A stretch of DNA of 49,857 nucleotides from the NCBI GenBank assembly GCA_019746135.1, contig JAIESI010000181.1, positions 1-49,857 of the forward strand, given 5' to 3'. Shown here in pieces: positions 43,850 through 49,857 of the stretch. The notes beneath the pieces were generated by a model. That model saw only the letters and a program-made list of their open reading frames with translations. It had not been told where the DNA came from and ran no database searches. This DNA is from Xanthobacteraceae bacterium. Its GTDB lineage: Bacteria; Pseudomonadota; Alphaproteobacteria; Rhizobiales; Xanthobacteraceae. Each line of letters opens with the position of its first letter. Position 1 is the first letter of the stretch. A program made the position numbers and the translations under genes.

Positions 43850-44551
43850 ATGCAGCTCGATGATCGCGTGGCCGCCCTCAAGCAGGTGCCGATCCTGGGC
43901 GTCTTGTCGGGCGAGCGGCTGGAGGCGCTCGCCCGAACCTGCAAATGGCAGGACTACGAGGCCGGCGAGCAGATCCTCAACTATCACGATTCCTCCACCG
44001 AGGTCTTCTTCCTCGCCTCCGGCAGGGCGCGCGTGATCATCTATTCGGCCGAAGGTAAGGCCGTGATTTTCACCGACATGGGGCCGGGCAGCATGTTCGG
44101 GGAAATCGCTGCGATCGATCGAGGGGTGCGTTCGGCGGGTGTGGACAGCGTGGAGCGGTCGACGATCGCGTCGCTCACCGCGAGCCAGTTCGAAAGCCTC
44201 CTTCTGAAAGAGCCGGCGGTCGCGGTTGCTACACTTCGCCATGTGGCGTCGGAGGTGCGCCGCCTGTCCGAGCGGGTGCTCGAGTTCAGCACGCTCGCGG
44301 TTCGGAACCGAATTCATGCTGAGTTGCTTCGCCTGTCCGCCGATGCGCGGCAGGAGAACGGTCAGGCCTTGTTGTCCCCGGCGCCATCTTTGTCCGATAT
44401 CGCCAATCGCATCAGCAGCCACCGCGAGGCCGTCTCGCGGGAGATGAGCCACCTTACGTCCATTGGTCTGTTGCGCCGCGAGGGCGGCGACCTCCGCGTG
44501 CTTGATGCTGATCGCCTCGAAAGGCTCGTGCGCGAGGCCAAGGGCGAGTAG
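43850..44551 (+). CDS. Crp/Fnr-family transcriptional regulator
   Basis: A 233-residue regulator: a cyclic-nucleotide-binding-type beta barrel (EVFFLASGRARVIIYSAEGKAVIF; GPGSMFGEIAAIDRG matches the phosphate-binding cassette), a long dimer helix, and a C-terminal winged HTH with SDIANRISSHREAVSREMSHLTSIGLL. The cassette retains FGEIAAI and nearby Arg (R99-S in GVRSAG), so cAMP binding is plausible. There are no Fnr-type cysteines. It is divergent from the kinase-receiver-cyclase operon (242 bp between starts); the ATG at 43850 was chosen over longer starts with unconserved sequence. Confidence 0.9.
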   Translation: MQLDDRVAALKQVPILGVLSGERLEALARTCKWQDYEAGEQILNYHDSSTEVFFLASGRARVIIYSAEGKAVIFTDMGPGSMFGEIAAIDRGVRSAGVDSVERSTIASLTASQFESLLLKEPAVAVATLRHVASEVRRLSERVLEFSTLAVRNRIHAELLRLSADARQENGQALLSPAPSLSDIANRISSHREAVSREMSHLTSIGLLRREGGDLRVLDADRLERLVREAKGE

Positions 44552-44642
44552 TCCGGCATCGAGGGTGTTTGTCGCGCCAGCCGGGCCGCGGACGGTCAGA
44601 ATCCCACTGTAAATCACCAGGTCGCATTTTTTCTCGCGGGCA

Positions 44643-44656
44643 TTGGCAAATGCCAA
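44643..44656. promoter_or_regulatory. TTGGCA-AA-TGCCAA palindrome before the LuxR-type gene
   Basis: A perfect 6-bp inverted repeat with a 2-base centre, which also reads as TTGG-N6-CCAA, the half-site spacing used by Crp/Fnr-family proteins. It lies 40 bases before the LuxR-type start and 90 bases after the Crp/Fnr gene, so it is a candidate operator for that regulator. Confidence 0.4.
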
Positions 44657-44695
44657 CGACCCGCGCAGGCCGATGGACGCACGGTGCTCCTGCAA

Positions 44696-45907
44696 ATGCA
44701 GGGGAATGCCGTGGCCGACCACTCCGCCCAGCGCTTATCTGACCGGGTCTTATCCGAACAGGTCTTATCCGACACGATCGGCGCGATCTATGACTGCGCG
44801 CTTGATCCACATCGGTGGCCCGATGCGTGTCGAAAGATCGCCGACCTGTGCGAGAGCACGGCGGGCGGAATTTGCGTTCACGACACGCGCCACGCGCAAA
44901 ACGACCAGTTGTTCGTGTTCGGCTACCAGCCGAAATTTCTGGAAACGTTGGCCCAGCACTATGCGCGAAGTCCGATGGCCGCATCGGATATCGTGGCCAA
45001 TATCGGCGACGTCAGCGCGCTATCGATAGAGCGCCAGGAGCTGCTCGAAAGCCGGTTCTTTCGCGAGGTGCTGCAGCCGTTCGGGCTTCAGGACATCATC
45101 TGGTTCCCGGCGTTGCGGACCGGCGGCCGCATGGCCTCCATGCATGCCTCCCGGAGCGGGCAGGCGCCCTACTACCGGGAGCGCGAGCTCGGGCTGTTGA
45201 AGCTTCTATCTCCACATGTCTGCCGCGCGCTCGCCATCTCCGATGCGCTCGACATCAGGGCGCTGCGGTCGGAGCTTTTGGAAAAGACCCTCGACGGGCT
45301 CGTCGCGGGTGTTTTCCTCACCACCCGCGACGGCCGCGTCGTCTACATGAACGCCGCTGCCGAGCGCCAGGTCAGAACCGGGACCTCGCTCCGCATCGTC
45401 AACAACAAGCTTTGTCCGGCCGATCCCGCGGCGCGCGAGGCGCTGTCGAACGCCATCGGCCAGGCATCGCGCGACGAGATCGATAGCGATATGCGCGAAC
45501 ACTCCCTGGCGATCCCGGGCGCCGGTGGCGCCGGATGTATCGCGACCGTGCTTCCGGTCGATCGCGGGCAGCGCCGCGACGTTCTCGCGCCGTTTGCGGC
45601 ATCGGTCGCGGTGTTCACGCAGGATCCGGTCCAGGCGCCGCCGCTGCCGGGCGAGGCCTTTGCCAGGCTTTACAAGCTGACCGGCGGCGAGCTCCGCGTC
45701 GTGCTGGCGCTGGCCCAGGGGCTGGGTGCCAAGGAGGCGGCCGACATGCTCGGCATCGGCGAGCCGACCGTACGCACCCATTTGCAGCACATTTTCTCCA
45801 AGACCGATACGGCCCGGCAGGCCGACCTCGTGCGCCTGTTGCAGAACTCGACGCCGCCGATCCGGGCGGCACGGCAGCCGCACGAGCTGGAGACGGTTCA
45901 GCAATAG
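44696..45907 (+). CDS. LuxR-family transcriptional regulator
   Basis: A 403-residue protein. Residues about 20-330 are a PAS/GAF-like sensory region (IGAIYDCALDPHRWPDACRKI at the start, a common Bradyrhizobium-type opening; GVFLTTRDGRVVYMNAAAE looks like a PAS strand pair). The C-terminal LuxR HTH is clear: LTGGELRVVLALAQGLGAKEAADMLGIGEPTVRTHLQHIFSKT. No receiver domain. The ATG at 44696 was used; a GTG at 44684 is possible. It is followed by a run of small exported proteins that may be under its control (inference). Confidence 0.87.
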   Translation: MQGNAVADHSAQRLSDRVLSEQVLSDTIGAIYDCALDPHRWPDACRKIADLCESTAGGICVHDTRHAQNDQLFVFGYQPKFLETLAQHYARSPMAASDIVANIGDVSALSIERQELLESRFFREVLQPFGLQDIIWFPALRTGGRMASMHASRSGQAPYYRERELGLLKLLSPHVCRALAISDALDIRALRSELLEKTLDGLVAGVFLTTRDGRVVYMNAAAERQVRTGTSLRIVNNKLCPADPAAREALSNAIGQASRDEIDSDMREHSLAIPGAGGAGCIATVLPVDRGQRRDVLAPFAASVAVFTQDPVQAPPLPGEAFARLYKLTGGELRVVLALAQGLGAKEAADMLGIGEPTVRTHLQHIFSKTDTARQADLVRLLQNSTPPIRAARQPHELETVQQ

Positions 45908-46018
45908 CAGTCACGGCTCATCGGTTCCGATGATGCGGCGACTGCGGTGACAGGTGCAAATGCCGGTCAGGCCCGGGAATCCGTGCCGGAACGGCTCACT
46001 CACGGAAAGGAGGGCTTC

Positions 46019-46225
46019 ATGCGTCCGCATCACATCGTCGCCATCGTCACAGCTCTCACGATCGGTTTGGGCGTGAAGCTGTTCTTCGTTTCGGCTCCGA
46101 CGGCTGAAGCAAACGTGGAGGCCGTCAAAGTCACCGGCATCGACGTTGCAAGAATGCCGATGCCGGCCGGGCTCCCGCTGCAGCAAATGCACGACATGTC
46201 ATTCGTGTTCTCCGACAGCGACTAA
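46019..46225 (+). CDS. Small exported or membrane-anchored protein
   Basis: A 68-residue protein preceded by a strong AAGGAGGG site. It has an N-terminal hydrophobic helix (HIVAIVTALTIGLGVKLFFVS) followed by a short tail ending MSFVFSDSD. It resembles small conserved proteins of unknown function in Bradyrhizobium-type bacteria that start MRPRHI and end in MHDM.FVF. It may be a secreted peptide or a membrane anchor. It lies 111 bp after the LuxR-type gene. Confidence 0.75.
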   Translation: MRPHHIVAIVTALTIGLGVKLFFVSAPTAEANVEAVKVTGIDVARMPMPAGLPLQQMHDMSFVFSDSD

Positions 46226-46271
46226 AGCTGTCGATCGCTCAATCGGCCAATCCCATCAACGGAGAAACTGC

Positions 46272-46634
46272 ATGTTTTCGAGAAAATGGAACGCGAGTTT
46301 TCTCGGCCTGCTGCTGGTGTTGCCGGCGCTGGCCGTCCATGTACCGGACGCGTCCGGGCAAGACGCATCGAAGCTTGCCGGACCCGCCTCGATCACCACC
46401 GAGCGTGCCAACAAGTTCACGGCGACATGTTCATATCGGGATCTTCTGGTCACCACTTTGATCGACAGGCACGGCGAGGATCGGGATATCGCCGGTGAAA
46501 AGCTGCTCGAGGCATTTTTCACCGTGATGGACGCGCGCACGGCGTGCGCCCGGGGCCGGGAAAGCGAAGCCCTTGCGCTGTACGACAGCCTGCTTCGCAT
46601 CTCCGTGCCGCCGCGCGCAATCGCAGCGCGCTGA
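46272..46634 (+). CDS. Secreted hypothetical protein
   Basis: A 120-residue protein with a signal peptide (FLGLLLVLPALAVHVPDASG) and a mostly helical mature part (YRDLLVTTLIDRHGEDRDIAGEKLLEAFF) containing two cysteines. I do not recognise the family. It follows the small exported protein by 46 bp, and a GGAGAAA site precedes ATG 46272. Probably in the same transcript as its neighbours. Confidence 0.65.
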   Translation: MFSRKWNASFLGLLLVLPALAVHVPDASGQDASKLAGPASITTERANKFTATCSYRDLLVTTLIDRHGEDRDIAGEKLLEAFFTVMDARTACARGRESEALALYDSLLRISVPPRAIAAR

Positions 46635-46641
46635 ACCCGCC

Positions 46642-46752
46642 ATGTGGGCGCGTTTGCTATTGCTCGTTGCCAACTGGCGCGCTGCCCGTCGTGCAGCTCG
46701 ATGCGAGCGCGTACGGCGGGCGATCCGCTCGGGACTTGCCGCCATGGACTAG
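46642..46752 (+). CDS. Possible 36-residue small protein
   Basis: A short open frame starting 7 bases after the previous stop: MWARLLLLVANWRAARRAAR followed by further Arg-rich sequence. A hydrophobic start and a basic amphipathic tail suggest a membrane-active or leader peptide, but there is no obvious ribosome-binding site and chance cannot be excluded. Confidence 0.25.
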   Translation: MWARLLLLVANWRAARRAARCERVRRAIRSGLAAMD

Positions 46753-46838
46753 CCGTGACGCCGACTGGCGCGAAGCTTGCTTGAGCCAGGTCGGCTGGGT
46801 GACGTGAAACGGTGTCCGCTGAAACTCTTGGGGCATTC

Positions 46839-47054
46839 ATGGATACTCGGCAGAATCGTATCCGCACGCTTGGCGCGGATCAGTGTTCGGACGACGGCAT
46901 TGCTCACCAAACGGGCGCCGCGTGCACGGCGTTCGCCTGGTTGGTTCTTTACGGCATGGCGGTGACGGGCTCGCTGTTTTGGGACGCCTGGCAGCACAAG
47001 CACGAGACGCCAATCGTTGCCGCTGCGGCCAAAAACCCGGAGCATCGCCAATGA
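46839..47054 (+). CDS. Small single-helix membrane protein
   Basis: A 71-residue protein (80 from an upstream alternative start at 46812) with one hydrophobic helix (TAFAWLVLYGMAVTGSLFW) followed by a short charged tail. Its TGA stop overlaps the ATG of the LysR-HTH fusion gene (ATGA), so it is probably translated together with it and may be a partner in the membrane. Not recognised as a family member. Confidence 0.5.
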   Translation: MDTRQNRIRTLGADQCSDDGIAHQTGAACTAFAWLVLYGMAVTGSLFWDAWQHKHETPIVAAAAKNPEHRQ

Positions 47055-47890
47055 CCTTCGAGCAGATCGGCTATTTTCTGGCGCTCGCCGAGGAGGGAAG
47101 TTTCGTTGCCGCCGCACGGCGCTTCGGCATCAGCCAGCCCTCGCTGAGCAATGCCATCAAGTCTTTGGAGGCGTCGCTGGGCATGCCGCTTTTCAAGCGA
47201 ACGGCCACGGGCGCGGAGCTCACGGCTTTCGGAACGGCGATGCGTCCGCTTCTGAGTGGCCTTCACGCGGACAGGCGTCGGGCTCTCGAATTCGCGGATG
47301 CATTCAATCGCCCCGCCAATGGAAAGTCGATTGCTGGTACTGAACTGTTGCGCGCGCGATCACGGCGGGGACGAGCCCCTGGAAACGGCAAGTCGATCCG
47401 TGGGATCGGCGTTCTGGCACTGGCTGCCCTGCTTGTTTGCGCGACGATCGCAACCGCGAGCTCCGCTTGGGCCGGCGAGAGCGATGTGGAGGTTGCAATC
47501 CGGGAGGTGTTACCGACGCCGTTCCGCTGCACCGGGACCATCGAACCGGCGCTCTATTGCAGGCATGACGACGCCGATCAGGCCATGGTCTTGGAATTGA
47601 CGTCCGGCCCGGAGGGGCCGTCGGCTTCGTTGACATACGACTACGATGACAAAAGACGGCATGAATTGCTCGCCATTATGCGCGAGTTCTTCACCAGGCT
47701 GGGTGTAGACGGCGACGCATTTGATGACTGCATTTCGCAGGCGCAGTGGCAGCCCGGGCGCCAGCTTGCGAACGGTCGCCACATCCTGTGCTATCACATT
47801 GAATTCGGCGATCGGGTCACGCGCGAGGTGTTTGCGAAGGCGGCCGGCGAAACTCCGATGCTGGCGCACGCAGCCGAAGTCGCTCGATAG
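47051..47890 (+). CDS. LysR-type HTH fused to a transmembrane segment and exported domain
   Basis: A 279-residue protein. Residues 1-65 are a standard LysR-type HTH (FEQIGYFLALAEEGSFVAAA, SQPSLSNAIKSLEASLG), but there is no LysR effector domain. After a basic linker (about 85-118) comes a hydrophobic segment (119-140) ending SSAWA, then an about 138-residue region with four cysteines (160, 170, 228, 247) that would lie in the periplasm. There is no internal start codon near the hydrophobic segment, so the frame reads as one protein. This is the topology of ToxR-like one-component membrane regulators, but it may instead be a recent fusion of a short LysR gene with a secreted-protein gene. ATGA overlap with the gene upstream. 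Confidence 0.65.
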   Translation: MTFEQIGYFLALAEEGSFVAAARRFGISQPSLSNAIKSLEASLGMPLFKRTATGAELTAFGTAMRPLLSGLHADRRRALEFADAFNRPANGKSIAGTELLRARSRRGRAPGNGKSIRGIGVLALAALLVCATIATASSAWAGESDVEVAIREVLPTPFRCTGTIEPALYCRHDDADQAMVLELTSGPEGPSASLTYDYDDKRRHELLAIMREFFTRLGVDGDAFDDCISQAQWQPGRQLANGRHILCYHIEFGDRVTREVFAKAAGETPMLAHAAEVAR

Positions 47891-47899
47891 GACGCGTTT

Positions 47900-48046
47900 G
47901 ACGCGGATGGCGCGCGCTGCCTGTTCGGCAACAGGTTCAGCGACACGTTCGGGTTCAATCCGAACGGGCTCGCGATCGCGGCACTGATCCGGCTTATCGA
48001 GAAATTCCAGCCGGGCTGGCGCTTGCCCGATAGCTCGCAGGCCTGA
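47900..48046 (+). pseudogene. Remnant of an allantoate-amidohydrolase-like C-terminus
   Basis: Bases 47966-48017 match 33451-33502, the end of the hydrolase gene, at about 48 of 52 positions, and in frame read GLAIAALIRLIEKFQPG against GLAIAALIRFIEKFQPG. The remnant continues a few codons to a TGA. Upstream similarity fades quickly, so only the 3' end of a once larger gene is left. Confidence 0.6.
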
Positions 48047-48200
48047 GCGGCATTCGCTTCAACGAAGTGCAGAAGCGTCAGCCTGTCGGCCACCGGCTTT
48101 GTGCGCGGACGCGTTGCGCGGGCCATCGGGACCCCATGGGATGGTCGAGCCGGCCGCCTTCGCTCAAATCTGCGTCGTCAATGTCGTCAATTCCCTGGGG

Positions 48201-48228
48201 TTGACTTTTATCCTACAGGGCTTAGTTA
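48201..48228 (+). promoter_or_regulatory. Possible sigma-70-type promoter before the structured element
   Basis: TTGACT (48201-48206) and TAGTTA (48223-48228) are spaced by 16 bases. If used, the transcript would start near 48235 and run into the structured element at 48317. Confidence 0.35.
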
Positions 48229-48316
48229 TGTTCCTGTTTTGTTCAATCTAAGGAGCGCCGTCGATCGCGGCCTCTGGCGAGAGAGCAGAATGCGGTGCCC
48301 GACAACTGGCATCGCG

Positions 48317-48492
48317 TTGGAGCGCCGGGAGGCGCCGGGCCCCTCGCAAGGGCCCCGCGCCCCGGGACCCCCACCCCCCTCAAAGCCTATGGGTCCCGGA
48401 ATCTTGGCGCGGACCGGCCTTCGCAAAGCCGGTCGGGGAGCGATAGCAAGCTCCCCGGCGCCTCCCGGCGCTCCAACCCTCTTTCGAGAGGG
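48317..48492 (+). ncRNA. Highly structured element, candidate RNA
   Basis: A 22-bp perfect stem (48317-48338 with 48455-48476) encloses four hairpins: 48337-48342 with 48350-48355; 48362-48370 with 48391-48399 (9 bp, C-rich 20-base loop, extended by GCGC pairs 48357-48360 with 48407-48410); 48412-48418 with 48428-48434; and 48435-48441 with 48450-48456. A UUCG-capped hairpin follows (48477-48492). The outer stem and neighbours compete for two bases at each side. No coding potential is apparent. I do not recognise it as a known RNA class; it could also be a mobile palindromic unit. Strand is assigned from the promoter-like bases upstream and is uncertain. Confidence 0.4.
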
Positions 48493-48596
48493 CGGAATAA
48501 AGGGTACAGGGCGAGCCCGGCAGCCCTAAAAAAGTGAAGCCGCCGGGCAGCATGGCGTTGGCTATGCCGCTGTTTGAAAAGCAGACCCGTGGTGGC

Positions 48597-49619
48597 TCAG
48601 CGCCAGCCGAGGCCCGGGGCGACGTGCTTCAGGATCGCCTCGATGACGTGGGCGTTGTAGTCGACGCCGAGCTGATTGGGGACGGTCAGCAGCAGCGTGT
48701 CGGCCTCGGCGATGGCTTCGTCCTGCTTGAGCTGCGCGATGAGCCCGTCCGGCTCGGCGGCGTAGCTACGACCGAAAATCGCGCGGGTGTTGTCGCCGAG
48801 GAAGCCGATCTGGTCGTCGCTCTCGCTGTCGCGTCCGAAATAGGCGTGGTCGCGTTCGTCGACCAGCGCGAAGATGCTGCGGCTGACCGACACCCGCGGC
48901 TCGCGATTGTGTCCGGCCTCCTTCCACGCCTCGCGGTAGGCGCGGATCTGCTCGGCCTGCTGGACGTGAAACGGCTTGTCGCTCTCGACCACCTTGAGCG
49001 TCGAGCTCTGCATGTTCATGCCGAGCTTGGCGCCCCAGACGGCGGTGGCGTTGGAGCCCGCGCCCCACCAGATCCGCTCGCGCAAGCCCTCCGAGTACGG
49101 CTCGACGCGCAGGAGCCCCGGCGGGTTCGGGAACATCGGCTGCGGGTTGGGCTGCGCGAAGCCCTTGCCCCGGATCACCTCGAGAAAGACTTCGGTGTGA
49201 CGTCGCGCCATCTCCGCATCGGTCATGCCCTCGGGCAGGGCAAAGCCGAAGTAGCGCCATCCGTCGATCACCTGCTCGGGCGAGCCGCGGCTGATGCCGA
49301 GCTGCAGGCGTCCGCCGCTGATCAGGTCGGCGGCACCCGCATCCTCGGCCATGTACAGCGGGTTCTCGTAGCGCATGTCGATGACCGCGGTGCCGATCTC
49401 GATCCGCTTGGTCTTCGCGCCGACCGCCGCGAGCAGCGGGAACGGCGAGCCGAGCTGGCGGGCAAAGTGATGCACGCGGAAGTAGGCGCCGTCCGCGCCG
49501 AGCTCCTCGGCGGCGACCGCAAGCTCGATCGATTGCAGCAGCGCGTCGGACGCCGATCGCGTCTGCGACTGCGGCGAGGGAGTCCAATGGCCGAATGACA
49601 GGAAGCCGATCTTTTTCAT
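48597..49619 (-). CDS. LLM-class flavin-dependent oxidoreductase
   Basis: A 340-residue luciferase-like (LLM) monooxygenase. Typical parts: IGFLSFGHWTPSP at the start, AVAAEELGADGAYFRVHHFA, LLAAVGAKTKRIEIGTAVIDMRYENPLYMAEDAGAADLIS, and GRLQLGISRGSPEQVIDGW. These use FMN or F420 to oxidise small substrates; the group with this start includes probable luciferase-like oxidoreductases of unknown substrate. The ATG at 49619 fits. It stands alone on the minus strand, between the structured element and the IS5-type remnant. Confidence 0.92.
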   Translation of the reverse strand: MKKIGFLSFGHWTPSPQSQTRSASDALLQSIELAVAAEELGADGAYFRVHHFARQLGSPFPLLAAVGAKTKRIEIGTAVIDMRYENPLYMAEDAGAADLISGGRLQLGISRGSPEQVIDGWRYFGFALPEGMTDAEMARRHTEVFLEVIRGKGFAQPNPQPMFPNPPGLLRVEPYSEGLRERIWWGAGSNATAVWGAKLGMNMQSSTLKVVESDKPFHVQQAEQIRAYREAWKEAGHNREPRVSVSRSIFALVDERDHAYFGRDSESDDQIGFLGDNTRAIFGRSYAAEPDGLIAQLKQDEAIAEADTLLLTVPNQLGVDYNAHVIEAILKHVAPGLGWR

Positions 49620-49632
49620 GGATATGACGCTA

Positions 49633-49812
49633 GGGCCTGTCTTCAGTTAGGGGATTCCCAAATCAGCAATTGAGTGATTCATGGGCGGTCGACCTGAGGA
49701 GGGCCGACCGATGCGGCGCTATGCATTACGCGATGACCAGTGGGATCGGATCAAGGATTTTCTGCCCGGCCGCGAAGGCCATGGGTGCCGTCGCGGGGTT
49801 GGTTGGAAATGA
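49633..49812 (+). mobile_element. Left end of an IS5-family element with truncated transposase
   Basis: GGGCCTGTCTTCAGTTAGGG at 49633 looks like an IS5-family terminal repeat. About 80 bp later an ATG (49711) opens MRRYALRDDQWDRIKDFLPG, the usual IS5-type transposase start, but after REGH the sequence changes and a stop follows at 49810-49812. The rest of the element is missing or lies beyond another rearrangement; sequence up to the window end is not recognisably IS5. Confidence 0.65.
49711..49812 (+). pseudogene. IS5-family transposase, 33-codon N-terminal fragment
   Basis: Only the first 23 or so residues match IS5-type transposases; the remaining codons are foreign sequence and none of the DDE catalytic residues is present. 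It cannot be active. Confidence 0.7.
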
Positions 49813-49857
49813 GGGTGGCGTAGTCTCCGAGATGTTCAACCTCGAATCATCCGGCGT

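Noticed and set aside
48310..48480. Integron attC-like site
   Set aside because: GTTGGAG and CTCCAAC at the ends resemble attC core boxes, but the Y position does not fit, the stem has no mismatched extrahelical bases, and no integrase or cassette array is present.
48101..48529. 142-codon frame through the structured element
   Set aside because: Gly/Pro/Arg-rich translation of hairpin arms with no plausible fold; the inverted repeats explain the sequence better.
1..49857. tRNA, rRNA or CRISPR arrays
   Set aside because: Read for cloverleaf-like and evenly spaced repeats; only the 36-bp tandem units were found, and these have no spacers.

Overview
The window is a stretch of GC-rich chromosome (roughly two-thirds G+C by eye, except one AT-richer gene) from an alphaproteobacterium of the order Hyphomicrobiales (Rhizobiales), most likely the Bradyrhizobium / Rhodoplanes / Pseudolabrys side of the order. 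This rests on the sdhE-mfd pair, an Omp25-type porin, IalB-family proteins, a phosphatidylcholine synthase, Bug/TctC and TrpX-like binding proteins, DUF1326/DUF2182 and DUF6883/DUF4926 pairs, a response regulator fused to a class III cyclase, and several families of short palindromic repeats. No rRNA, tRNA or CRISPR array was recognised.

Layout. 1-4130: sdhE and mfd. 4137-5657: a porin-like protein made of two tandem barrel domains. 5796-7917: an enolase-superfamily enzyme and a TctC-type binding protein. 7987-9161: two HupE/UreJ-like membrane proteins; a 1.49-kb IS701-family element (9162-10654) sits exactly on the stop codon of the second. 10763-14374: FrnE-like DsbA protein, a receiver-GGDEF protein with a broken GGDEF motif, and a degenerate acyl-CoA-synthetase-like protein. 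14412-18271: YejA-like binding protein and two IalB paralogues. 18268-28425: mixed housekeeping and metabolic genes (HspQ, CoA-ester lyase, AEC transporter, DUF6883/DUF4926 pair, CaiB-type CoA-transferase, TauE/SafE, UbiH-like hydroxylase, DUF2182/DUF1326, Pcs, TerC, SDR). 28426-34165: quinone oxidoreductase between two palindromic repeats, then puuD, a CPBP protease and an allantoate amidohydrolase-like gene (purine degradation), then about 650 bp of nested and tandem repeats.

34166-39865 reads leftward: a TrpX-like binding protein, a small secreted protein, a thiamine-diphosphate enzyme, a 680-residue protein of lower GC whose N-terminus looks like a helical pore-forming domain, and a truncated copy of the thiamine-diphosphate gene. 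40103-44551 is a compact signalling module: histidine kinase, stand-alone receiver and receiver-adenylate cyclase overlap by 4 bp each, and a Crp/Fnr regulator is divergent. 44696-47890 holds a LuxR-type regulator, a run of small secreted or membrane proteins, and a protein that joins a LysR-type HTH to a transmembrane segment and a Cys-containing exported domain. 47891-48596 has no intact gene but contains a remnant of an allantoate-amidohydrolase-like C-terminus and a strongly structured element (22-bp closing stem, four inner hairpins) that may be an RNA. The window ends with an LLM flavin-dependent oxidoreductase and a broken IS5-type end.

The best leads for something undescribed are the low-GC 680-residue protein with its flanking partial duplication, the multi-branched element at 48317-48492, the LysR-HTH/transmembrane fusion, the paired GGDEF and acyl-CoA-synthetase pseudo-enzymes, and the phosphorelay-cyclase-Crp module. 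All functional statements are from reading sequence; no database search was run.
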